Source: Anaerostipes butyraticus (lineage in GTDB: Bacteria > Bacillota > Clostridia > Lachnospirales > Lachnospiraceae). Taken from it: DNA of 64,000 bases. This document shows positions 43,621 through 51,725 of this stretch, one piece after another. A program made the translations under genes and the position numbers. The stretch is taken from NCBI RefSeq assembly GCF_016586355.1, contig NZ_BLYI01000031.1:107579-171578 (forward strand), given 5' to 3'. The notes under the pieces were generated by a model, which was not told where the DNA came from, did no database searches, and saw only the letters and a program-made list of their open reading frames with translations. Numbering within the stretch: the first letter of the stretch is position 1; each line of letters begins with the position of its first letter.

Positions 43621-45048
43621 TTATGCCACATCCAATCCTTTTTTCTGTCTTGCTTTTCCAATCAGCAGCGTGGAAACAAAGGCAAGAACAAAGGCAAGCG
43701 CCATACAGAAATAATGCTGAGGCCAGAACTGTGCCGGAATGATCGTAAATGCCAGCGGTCCGCTTGGTCCAAGGGATACTGCATAAATCTTAAATATCAT
43801 AATCAAAATACCTGCTACTCCGGAACTTAAGATAGAACAGATAAATGGATATTTTGCGGCGATGGTCACACCAAACATAGATGGTTCTGTAACTCCCAGA
43901 AGGGCTGCGGTTCCGGCAGAAATTGCGATTCCTTTCTGGTTCTTACTCTTCATAAGTCTTGACATTGCAAGAACGGCTCCTGCTTCTGATACACAGGTAA
44001 TCGTGATAATAGAAAGCATATAACTTTGCTGGGTTGCTGCAACCAGCTGGATATTTAATGCGATAAACGCATGGTGCATTCCTGTGACAACCAGCGGCTC
44101 CCACAAAACTCCAAAGAGGAATCCCGCAAGAATCGGTACTTTATCAAAGGCAAATACGATTGCATCGGTAATCCATGTTGCTACCTGATTCATTGCCGGT
44201 CCGATGAAAAGGAATGTTAAAAATGATGTTACAAAAATAGCGATCGGAGCAACGAAAATCAGCTGAACAGAATTCGGCAGATGTTTTTTCAGCCATTTTT
44301 CCAGGATAACCAGAACCCATGCTGCAACGAGCGCCGGCAGGACAGAATTCTGATAACCAATTTTCAGGATATCAATTCCGAAAATATTCCAGTACTGAGG
44401 TTCAATGGCTCCGGAAATTACAGAAGACATCTGAGATCCCGGTATCAGATCCCCATTGATCAGGACAAGTCCAAGAAGAACACCCAGCATAGGGCTTCCG
44501 CCAAAACGTTTAACGGCAGACCATGCTACCAGTACAGGAATATATGTAAACGCAGTATTAGCAACCATTGTGATCATGTCCGCCAGTCCGGCAATGGCAG
44601 GATACATTACAACAAGAGATTCTTTTCCGAAAATTCCTGCATTAGTTAAAATATTGCTGATTCCAAGAAGCAGACCTGCTCCTACGATAGCCGGAAGAAT
44701 CGGATAGAACACATCAGAAAACAGCTTCAGGGCTTTCTGCAGCGGATTCATAGCCTTATCTTCCACATCTTTCAATTCGCTGCTGTCAGCTTCTTTGGCG
44801 CCGGTCTCCGCTAATACAAGATCATATACCTGATCTACCAGTCCAGGCCCGATAATGACCTGATACTGACCTTTGACAGAGAAACATCCTTTGACCAGGG
44901 AATTTTCTTTCAGCGCTTTTTCATTGATCAGAGACTCATCTTTTAAGACAAAACGAAGTCTTGTAACACAATGTGTCAGCAGAGAAATGTTATCTTTTCC
45001 ACCTACATTTTGAATGATATCTAAAATATCGTTCTGATTGATTTTCAT
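43621..45048 (-). CDS. PTS transporter EIIBC, glucose superfamily
   Basis: 475 residues. EIIB domain 1-85 with phosphocysteine in LLTHCVTRLRFVLKDE; EIIC domain 105-470 with ten or so membrane segments and the usual VTGMHHAFIALNIQLV and GVTEPSMFGV sites. There is no EIIA domain; it must use another EIIA such as Crr-like or that of the EIIBCA at 49775. First gene of an operon with SGNH hydrolase, deacetylase and esterase. Operator and promoter upstream are clear. Sugar unknown. Confidence 0.92.
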   Translation of the reverse strand: MKINQNDILDIIQNVGGKDNISLLTHCVTRLRFVLKDESLINEKALKENSLVKGCFSVKGQYQVIIGPGLVDQVYDLVLAETGAKEADSSELKDVEDKAMNPLQKALKLFSDVFYPILPAIVGAGLLLGISNILTNAGIFGKESLVVMYPAIAGLADMITMVANTAFTYIPVLVAWSAVKRFGGSPMLGVLLGLVLINGDLIPGSQMSSVISGAIEPQYWNIFGIDILKIGYQNSVLPALVAAWVLVILEKWLKKHLPNSVQLIFVAPIAIFVTSFLTFLFIGPAMNQVATWITDAIVFAFDKVPILAGFLFGVLWEPLVVTGMHHAFIALNIQLVAATQQSYMLSIITITCVSEAGAVLAMSRLMKSKNQKGIAISAGTAALLGVTEPSMFGVTIAAKYPFICSILSSGVAGILIMIFKIYAVSLGPSGPLAFTIIPAQFWPQHYFCMALAFVLAFVSTLLIGKARQKKGLDVA

Positions 45049-45098
45049 TTTAATCTCCTCCAGAATTGTTTTTTTGTTCGGTACCGTTTACAATTCAA

Positions 45099-45126
45099 AT
45101 TATATATGTTTAAACATATTTGTCAA
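45099..45126 (-). promoter_or_regulatory. PTS operon promoter with GntR operator in the spacer
   Basis: Minus strand TTGACA (45121-45126), 16 nt, TATAAT (45099-45104): near consensus. The perfect palindrome TATGTTTAAACATA (45105-45118) fills the spacer, so a bound repressor would block RNA polymerase. Confidence 0.85.
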
Positions 45127-45244
45127 CGCCTTTTTGTGTTTTTGTTAAGAAACCACAAAAAATCTCCACGATTTTTGTGAAAAATGCAAATATAACGATT
45201 CGATTCTGGTTTCCGTCTAACAATTTTCCCGTTTCTAATATTTT

Positions 45245-45262
45245 TATGTTTAAACATATAAT
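45245..45262 (+). promoter_or_regulatory. Second GntR operator overlapping the regulator's own -10 box
   Basis: TATGTTTAAACATA recurs identically at 45245-45258, 140 bp from the first copy; TATAAT at 45257-45262 overlaps its end and serves gntR. Indicates autoregulation and possible looping between the two sites. Confidence 0.8.
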
Positions 45263-45327
45263 TTTATTGCAACCACATTTCCTCTGTTGTAAAATAAGAT
45301 TGTCCAAAAAGTAAGGAGAACTTGTTT

Positions 45328-46050
45328 ATGCCAAAGATTAAATTTGATCAGATTTATGAAACATTAAAAGATAACATTATAAATAACCGGTATCCGGAAC
45401 ATATGCTGCCAAGAGAAGTAGAACTGGCAGAAGAATTTCACTGCAGCCGCAATACGATCCACCGGGCAATCGCCCAGTTAAACAACGAAGGATATGTTCA
45501 AAGCATCAAAGGCCGTGGAACTGTCATCCTGCAGTCTCTTCCTATCCAGAATGACCGCTTCTTTCTGAATCTGAGAAGCTACGGAAGTATTCCGGCCATC
45601 ACTCAGTACCATAAAGCTGATGTAACGACCAGTGTCATGTCTTTCCAGGAGATAACGGTTGATGAAAAATTAAGTGCAGTTACAGGATTTGATCCCGGAA
45701 CAGAAGTATATTATATCCAGAGGCTTCGATATCTGGATAACAAGCCGCTTCTTCGCGATGTCAATTATTTCCGCAAAGATGTGGTAACCGGTCTTAATGT
45801 AAGCATTGCTCAAAGTTCAATTTACGACTACATTACCGATACCCTGCATAAAAAGATCCTGGCTGCAAGACGTATTGTACGAATCAAAAAAGCCGAGGAA
45901 AAAGATAAAGATTATCTTTCCCTCGGCGATTACGACTGCGTTGGCGTAATTTATAACTATGTATATATCAGCGACGGAACTCTGTTTGAATATACAGAAT
46001 CTCATTTCGTTCCGGATAATTTCGGATTCTCAGAATTTGTACAGTACTAA
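45328..46050 (+). CDS. GntR/HutC-family repressor with UTRA domain
   Basis: 240 residues from the ATG at 45328, 9 nt after AAGGAG. Winged helix 1-70: FDQIYETLKDNIINNRY, LPREVELAEEFHCSRNTIHRAIAQLNNEGYVQSIKGRGTVI. UTRA ligand domain about 90-235 (GTEVYYIQRLRYLDNKPLLRDVNYF). UTRA proteins usually sense a sugar phosphate, fitting the PTS product. Divergent from the PTS operon, with two identical operators between them. Confidence 0.92.
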   Translation: MPKIKFDQIYETLKDNIINNRYPEHMLPREVELAEEFHCSRNTIHRAIAQLNNEGYVQSIKGRGTVILQSLPIQNDRFFLNLRSYGSIPAITQYHKADVTTSVMSFQEITVDEKLSAVTGFDPGTEVYYIQRLRYLDNKPLLRDVNYFRKDVVTGLNVSIAQSSIYDYITDTLHKKILAARRIVRIKKAEEKDKDYLSLGDYDCVGVIYNYVYISDGTLFEYTESHFVPDNFGFSEFVQY

Positions 46051-46817
46051 GGCAGACGGCCTTCCAGATATTTTCTCAGTTCTTCCAGCGCTTTTTCATA
46101 GCGTCTGGACTTCAGTTTCGGGAAAGCCTTCAGGAGTCTCCGGTTCATTCTGGAAGGCTTCTGAAGCAGTGCTCTGTATTTTTCTTTCAGTTCTTTTAAT
46201 TTTTCCTGCTTTTCTCTGCCCTCCATCATGTTTTGATAAATATTTTCTCCGATCTGATCGGAAATTTTTTTCAGCTCTTCTGCAACAGCCTCCATCCGTT
46301 CCAGGCGGCGGTTCAGCCGGAAGATGCCTGTAACAGTCACATACAGATCAATCCCCAGGGCCAGAACGAAAACTGTCAGGAACAGACTCCCGATCCATAC
46401 CGGAATCCAGGAAATGCCAAGCCGGATCAGCGGATGCAGAAAACGCACTACGATCACACAGGCAATGCCCCATACCGCAGAGAAAAGCGGACAGACATAT
46501 CCGCCGATATTCAGCGGCATATTCGAATAATCCCACCATCTGTGATGGAAAATCTTCTCCAGGCAAAAACCGGTCACCCATTCCAGAAATGTTACCAGCA
46601 CTGTTGACGCCAGGTATAAAAGAATGAGACTGCCTTTGCAAAAATCCAGAGCCGTCACGATCAGTGTGACTCCGACTCCGTAAATAGGACAGATCGGACC
46701 ATTTAAAAAACCCCGGTTCACAAATTTCCCCTGCCGGACAGCCGCAAAAGCAACCTCGGCGCACCATCCGGCAAAACCATAGAAAAAGAAACTGCATAAA
46801 ATATCATAAACCGACAT
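46047..46817 (-). CDS. CmpB-like putative ABC transporter permease/membrane protein
   Basis: 256 residues. N-terminal four membrane segments with the family pattern FFYGFAGWCAEVAFAAVRQGKFVNRGFLNGPICPIYGVGV and RWWDYSNMPLNIGGYVC; the last 90 residues are a charged coiled coil (ELKEKYRALLQK...). It is called an ABC permease in databases on weak grounds; no ATPase is adjacent. Downstream of ftsH by 10 nt and likely in one operon. Convergent with gntR, stops overlapping by 4 nt. Confidence 0.8.
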   Translation of the reverse strand: MSVYDILCSFFFYGFAGWCAEVAFAAVRQGKFVNRGFLNGPICPIYGVGVTLIVTALDFCKGSLILLYLASTVLVTFLEWVTGFCLEKIFHHRWWDYSNMPLNIGGYVCPLFSAVWGIACVIVVRFLHPLIRLGISWIPVWIGSLFLTVFVLALGIDLYVTVTGIFRLNRRLERMEAVAEELKKISDQIGENIYQNMMEGREKQEKLKELKEKYRALLQKPSRMNRRLLKAFPKLKSRRYEKALEELRKYLEGRLP

Positions 46818-46827
46818 AAAGCCTCCT

Positions 46828-48642
46828 TTACGAATTCAGGATTCTCATAAATTCTTCTCCGGTTATGGTCTCTTTCTGGTACAGATACTGGGACAATTCA
46901 TCCAGTTTTTCCCGATTGTCCAGGAGGATCTGCGCAGCTTTTTCATGCTGGCGCCGTACCAGTTCCACAACTTTCCGGTCAATTTCTGCCTGGGTCTGCG
47001 CAGAACAGGTCAGAGAGGTATCTCCGCCCAGATACTGATTGGTCTGAGTCTCCATGGCAACCATATCGAAGTCCTGACTCATTCCATACCGGGTGATCAT
47101 GGCCCTTGCCAGTTTCGTTGCCTGTTCGATATCGTTGGAAGCTCCGGTCGTCACAGAACTAAAGACGATCTCTTCTGCCGCTCTTCCTCCGGTCAGCGTT
47201 GCAATCTTATTTTCCAGCTCTTCTTTTTCCATCAGATAATGATTGCCTTCCTCTACCTGCATCGTATATCCAAGGGCACCGGATGTTCTAGGAACAATCG
47301 TAATCTTTTGGACCGGAGCAGAATCTGTCTGTTTCGCCGCTACCAGGGCATGACCGATCTCATGGTACGCCACGATCTGTTTTTCTTTGTCTGTTAAAAT
47401 TGCATTCTTCTTCTGATATCCGGCAATTACTACTTCAATGCTTTCTTCCAGATCTGCCTGTGTTGCGTATTTACGTCCGTCTCTGACCGCACGGAGTGCC
47501 GCCTCATTTACGATGTTTGCCAGCTCAGCGCCGGATGCTCCGGAAGCCATTCTGGCAATCTTATTAAAGTCCACACTGCTGTCGATTTTAATTTTTTTCG
47601 CATGCACCTTCAGAATATCTTCTCTTCCTTTCAGATCAGGAAGTTCCACCGGAACCCTCCGGTCAAATCTTCCCGGACGCAGCAGCGCCGGATCCAGAGA
47701 TTCCGGACGGTTTGTGGCCGCCAGAATGATAACGCCGTTATTTCCTGTAAATCCGTCCATTTCTGTCAGCAGCTGGTTTAATGTCTGTTCTCTTTCATCG
47801 TTTCCGCCAATCTGAACATCCCTTTTCTTTCCGATTGCATCAATCTCATCGATAAACACGATACACGGTGCCTTTTCTTTTGCCTGCTGGAACAGGTCTC
47901 TGACTTTGGACGCTCCCATACCGACAAACATTTCAACAAATTCGGAACCGGACATGGAAAAGAACGGAACATCCGCTTCTCCTGCCACTGCCTTGGCAAG
48001 CATAGTTTTTCCGGTACCCGGAGGGCCTACCAAAAGAATTCCTTTCGGCATGGACGCTCCGATTTCTTTATATTTTCCCGGATTATGCAGATAATCCACG
48101 ATTTCCGCCAGATTTTCTTTCGCTTCATCTTCACCGGCCACATCGGAAAACTTAATACCTTCAGAAGATTTCACATAAATCTTGGCATTGCTTTTTCCCA
48201 TTCCAAATGCCATGGCATTCTTCCCGCCGGCTTTCTCCATGATTTTCTTTGACATATACTGTCCAATTCCAATAAAAATCAGAAGCGGGAGAACCCATGA
48301 AAGCAGTGCCGTTATGATCGGGGAAGTCTGTTTAATTTCTTCTCCGTAGAAAGACACATCTGCCTGATAAAGACGTTTTGTAAGATCCGGGTCCTCTACC
48401 TTTGCAGTTTTGTAAACCTGGTCATTTTTGTCTGTGAACATGATCGTATTATCCTGATCTTCAATATCAACCCGGTCCACCTGCTTCTTCTCTGTCATGG
48501 AAATGAACGTGCCATAGTCAACTTCTTTGACCTGCCGCTCCATAATCCACGGTGTCACAAACACATTAAACAAAAGAAGTACTGCAATCACAATGATGTA
48601 ATAAAAAATCAGGGGTTTCTTTGGCTTTTTTACCTCATTCAT
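46828..48642 (-). CDS. ftsH: ATP-dependent zinc metalloprotease FtsH
   Basis: 604 residues from the ATG at 48642 (GGAGGAAGG upstream). Two membrane segments (about 12-32 and 105-125) enclose a short external domain. AAA domain: [32 protein letters not shown], second region of homology [11 protein letters not shown]. Protease zinc motif [11 protein letters not shown] (HExxH with Ile instead of the common Ala) and the third ligand downstream in [10 protein letters not shown]. Degrades membrane and short-lived proteins. Shorter C-tail than Bacillus FtsH. Translation overlaps the upstream coiled-coil gene by 8 nt. Confidence 0.95.
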   Translation of the reverse strand: MNEVKKPKKPLIFYYIIVIAVLLLFNVFVTPWIMERQVKEVDYGTFISMTEKKQVDRVDIEDQDNTIMFTDKNDQVYKTAKVEDPDLTKRLYQADVSFYGEEIKQTSPIITALLSWVLPLLIFIGIGQYMSKKIMEKAGGKNAMAFGMGKSNAKIYVKSSEGIKFSDVAGEDEAKENLAEIVDYLHNPGKYKEIGASMPKGILLVGPPGTGKTMLAKAVAGEADVPFFSMSGSEFVEMFVGMGASKVRDLFQQAKEKAPCIVFIDEIDAIGKKRDVQIGGNDEREQTLNQLLTEMDGFTGNNGVIILAATNRPESLDPALLRPGRFDRRVPVELPDLKGREDILKVHAKKIKIDSSVDFNKIARMASGASGAELANIVNEAALRAVRDGRKYATQADLEESIEVVIAGYQKKNAILTDKEKQIVAYHEIGHALVAAKQTDSAPVQKITIVPRTSGALGYTMQVEEGNHYLMEKEELENKIATLTGGRAAEEIVFSSVTTGASNDIEQATKLARAMITRYGMSQDFDMVAMETQTNQYLGGDTSLTCSAQTQAEIDRKVVELVRRQHEKAAQILLDNREKLDELSQYLYQKETITGEEFMRILNS

Positions 48643-49066
48643 TTTCCTTCCTCCATTCTTCAAAATTCATTTGTTCGTCTAACGCGGACAAGACCGCCAG
48701 GAGTGCTGACTGCGCCGCCTGAACCGCAAAATCAATGCTGTATTCCGCATAAAGTGCCTTTGCTTCGACTTTTGCCTCCTGTCTGTCATTGCCGCTCATA
48801 TAACGAGGCATATCCTCTGTCATGATCTTTCTAATCTTCATATCATAAGCAGTCTGTGCCTCATTCAGGGCTTTTACTGCCGGAGAACGGCAGTCTTTTG
48901 TTTTTTCCTGAAGAAGACTCATTGTTTTATCGTAGACATTTTTCTTTGCCTGAAATTCCTTTTTTATCTCCTGGTGATCTTTTTTCTGCATCAGTGCAAT
49001 CTGACTTCTCATGTCCTGATACTGACGCTCCAGTTCACGAAGCTTCGCTGTGAACAATTCTTCCAT
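48635..49066 (-). CDS. Unknown coiled-coil protein coupled to ftsH
   Basis: 143 residues, charged, mostly helical with heptad-like runs (KLRELERQYQDMRSQIALMQKKDHQEIKKEFQAKKN), no membrane segment or known motif. AAAGGAGG before the ATG at 49066. Its end overlaps the FtsH start by 8 nt, which points to coupled translation and perhaps a function with FtsH, for example as an adaptor or substrate. Not recognised as a known family. Confidence 0.7.
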   Translation of the reverse strand: MEELFTAKLRELERQYQDMRSQIALMQKKDHQEIKKEFQAKKNVYDKTMSLLQEKTKDCRSPAVKALNEAQTAYDMKIRKIMTEDMPRYMSGNDRQEAKVEAKALYAEYSIDFAVQAAQSALLAVLSALDEQMNFEEWRKENE

Positions 49067-49165
49067 ATGCTGCCTCCTTTCGTCTTCTCCTGAGATTACT
49101 CTAACAAAAGAAAAGGGGAAACACCATTTGCAATGTTTTTCATTTGTCTTTACACTTTTGAAGAT

Positions 49166-49195
49166 TTGTCAAAAAACCCGGTTCTATGATATGAT
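49166..49195 (+). promoter_or_regulatory. Putative promoter of the TetR-like gene
   Basis: TTGTCA (49166-49171), 18 nt, TATGAT (49190-49195), 24 nt before the ATG; AAATATGGAGG is the ribosome site. Confidence 0.5.
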
Positions 49196-49219
49196 ATTGA
49201 AAATATGGAGGTATGATTT

Positions 49220-49747
49220 ATGGCTGACACAACCAAAGACAAGATTGCAGACACACTGGAACGGCTGCTGGAACATCAAAGTTTCGATAAGATTACGATC
49301 AAACTTCTGGTAACGGAATGCGGAATTTCCCGCCAAAGTTTTTATTATTATTTTAAAGATATCCTGGACGTCATCGAATGGCTTGCGCATCAAAAAACCC
49401 AGGAATTGCTGAAAAAGAGCATGGAAGCCGGCAGCTACGAAGAAGGAATTCTTATTTTTATTAATTTTGCTTTTAAAAATCACTGCTTCATCATGAGACT
49501 TCTGGACTCTAAACACCGGGGCTTTATCGAACGCATCATCGTCTCCTCTCTGCGTTCTTTCCTGGAAGACGCGCTCCGGCAGAAAAAAGAACTGATATCC
49601 ATAAATTACAGAGATATGGATGCTATTCTAAACTTCTGTGCTTATGGGCTCACTGGTCTGCTTTTGGAAAGCGCAGGAGAAAAACAGACTGATAAAAAAC
49701 TTCTGGCCAGGCAGATGCGTGATCTTTTGTTAAAAGTTCTCACATGA
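49220..49747 (+). CDS. TetR/AcrR family regulator (DhaS-like)
   Basis: 175 residues. HTH at 20-50: SFDKITIKLLVTECGISRQSFYYYFKDILDVIEWLAHQ, similar to the TetR at 17173 but with a different, shorter ligand domain (FLEDALRQKK... CAYGLTGLLLESAG). GGAGG 9 nt before the ATG. It stands between the ftsH operon and the galactoside operon with no pump adjacent, so its target is unclear. Confidence 0.85.
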   Translation: MADTTKDKIADTLERLLEHQSFDKITIKLLVTECGISRQSFYYYFKDILDVIEWLAHQKTQELLKKSMEAGSYEEGILIFINFAFKNHCFIMRLLDSKHRGFIERIIVSSLRSFLEDALRQKKELISINYRDMDAILNFCAYGLTGLLLESAGEKQTDKKLLARQMRDLLLKVLT

Positions 49748-49774
49748 TCATCCGCCTGACCGGAAGTCAGGATT

Positions 49775-51724
49775 TTATTTTTCTTCTATTTTGATCAATG
49801 GTTCCATCTGCCGGATCTCTCCATAGATCAAACCTTTTATTTCTGCATAATCATCCGAATTTGCTACAATCACAGGTGTTGTTACATCGTATCCTTCTTT
49901 CTTGACTGCATTGATATCAAAAGTAATCAGGAGCTGTCCCGGTTTTACATAGTCTCCCTGAGCCGCATGGGCTTCATAATATTTTCCGCCTAACTCAACC
50001 GTATTGATCCCTACATGGATCAGCAGCTGAACTCCGTCATCTGATGTTATCGCAATGGCGTGTTTCGTATCAAAAAAACTTGTGATTGTTCCATAACATG
50101 GAGAAACAATTTTCCCTTCTGACGGAATGACTGCCATTCCTTTCCCAAGAACTTCTGACACAAACGTATCATCCGGCACCTCTTTCATCGGGATTGCTTC
50201 TCCCGATACAGGACTGCAGATTACGTCTTTTTCTGTTTCCCTGATGTCATTTTCTTCGGTATCTTCTTCTGGCTGCTTTTTTTCTGCCGTATCTTCCAGC
50301 AGTTCGCTGTTAAAGCGTTTCATTTTTGACATGATATATGTAATCACAAATCCGGATATAATGGAAATTGCGACAGCAATCATAAAATTGACCATGGATT
50401 TTGGCTGTACGCAGACAAATCCAATGACACCGGAAGAACCCGGGGAAGTATTCAATACATTTGTAAACGTTACATATCCGCATCCGAGAGCAGAGCCAAG
50501 CATTGCTCCGTAAAATGGATATTTTAATTTCAGGTTCACACCGAACATTGCCGGTTCTGTAATACCAAGCAGGGCTGAAATACCAGACGTAGCAGCCACA
50601 CTTTTCAACTTTTTATCTTTTGTCCGAAGCATTGCACACAACGTAGCTCCACCCTGCGCTACATTGTTGCAGGATGCAATTCCCAGAAGAAAAGATCCTC
50701 CTGCTGCCACCAGCTGGATATCAACCGGAAGCAGGCTGTGGTGCATACCAGTCATTGTCAGCGGCGCATAAACCAGTCCAAATACCATACCGCCGATTAC
50801 GCCCAGTGAATCATGAAGCCACAGCAGACCATTCGTTAACAGATCGCCCGCTGTCCGCATGATTCCTCCCACAACCGTAAAGGTAAGAAACGCGGTTATC
50901 ATAACGGAAAGCAGCGGTGTTACCAGGTTGTCCAGTACTTCTGGAATATACTTATGAAGACGTTTCTCAAGAAATGCCAGGATAAATGAAGCCGCAAGCA
51001 CCGGAAGTACAGTTCCCTGGTATCCGACCTTCTCAATCGTTAATCCGAAAACATGCCATACTGGTATGGTTCCTTCTGTCACAGCAGTACCATAACTGTA
51101 CGCATTCAACAGGTCTCCTGAAACCATGATCATACCAACTGCCGCTCCCAGATAAGGATTTCCTCCAAACATTTTCGTAGCGGAGAATCCAATCAATACC
51201 GGAAGAAATGAATATGCCGCACTGGCAAAGGTATTGATCATGGCTGCCAGATCCGACAATGCCGGATATGCTTCCGTCAATGACTGATTTGGCACAAACA
51301 GTCCGTTGGCTGTCAGTACGTTATTCAGTCCCATCATAAGACCGCTGGCAACCAGGGCAGGAATCAGCGGCACGAAAACATCAGATAATGTTTTTACCAG
51401 TCTCTGCACCGGATTCATTTTTTGTACTGCAGCTTGTTTTACATCACTTTTGGATGCTTCCGAAATTCCGGCAGCTTCAACAAAACGTTTATATACTTCA
51501 TCAACCGTTCCGCTGCCTATGATGATCTGAAACTGCCCTCCATTTGCAAACTGCCCTTTCACCAGATCAACATTCAGTATCTTGTCTACATCGGCTTTGC
51601 TTTCATCTTTTAATACGAGTCTCAGACGCGTTGCACAGTGAGCCGCACTGATGATATTCTCCTTTCCGCCAACCAGTTCCACCAGCTGACGGGCTGCTGC
51701 CTGATAACGTTCTTCTTTTGTCAT
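49775..51724 (-). CDS. PTS transporter EIIBCA, beta-glucoside/sucrose type
   Basis: 649 residues from the ATG at 51724 (GGAGG upstream). EIIB about 1-90 with phosphocysteine in ISAAHCATRLRLVLKDE; EIIC about 110-460 with LTMTGMHHSLLPVDIQLV and GITEPAMFGV; EIIA about 490-640 with phosphohistidine in VQLLIHVGINTVELGG. A complete sugar-specific PTS polypeptide. It starts one base before the alpha-galactosidase stop codon end, so both are one operon. By context the sugar is an alpha-galactoside, which is unusual for GH36 partners. Confidence 0.92.
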   Translation of the reverse strand: MTKEERYQAAARQLVELVGGKENIISAAHCATRLRLVLKDESKADVDKILNVDLVKGQFANGGQFQIIIGSGTVDEVYKRFVEAAGISEASKSDVKQAAVQKMNPVQRLVKTLSDVFVPLIPALVASGLMMGLNNVLTANGLFVPNQSLTEAYPALSDLAAMINTFASAAYSFLPVLIGFSATKMFGGNPYLGAAVGMIMVSGDLLNAYSYGTAVTEGTIPVWHVFGLTIEKVGYQGTVLPVLAASFILAFLEKRLHKYIPEVLDNLVTPLLSVMITAFLTFTVVGGIMRTAGDLLTNGLLWLHDSLGVIGGMVFGLVYAPLTMTGMHHSLLPVDIQLVAAGGSFLLGIASCNNVAQGGATLCAMLRTKDKKLKSVAATSGISALLGITEPAMFGVNLKLKYPFYGAMLGSALGCGYVTFTNVLNTSPGSSGVIGFVCVQPKSMVNFMIAVAISIISGFVITYIMSKMKRFNSELLEDTAEKKQPEEDTEENDIRETEKDVICSPVSGEAIPMKEVPDDTFVSEVLGKGMAVIPSEGKIVSPCYGTITSFFDTKHAIAITSDDGVQLLIHVGINTVELGGKYYEAHAAQGDYVKPGQLLITFDINAVKKEGYDVTTPVIVANSDDYAEIKGLIYGEIRQMEPLIKIEEK

Positions 51725-51725
51725 T

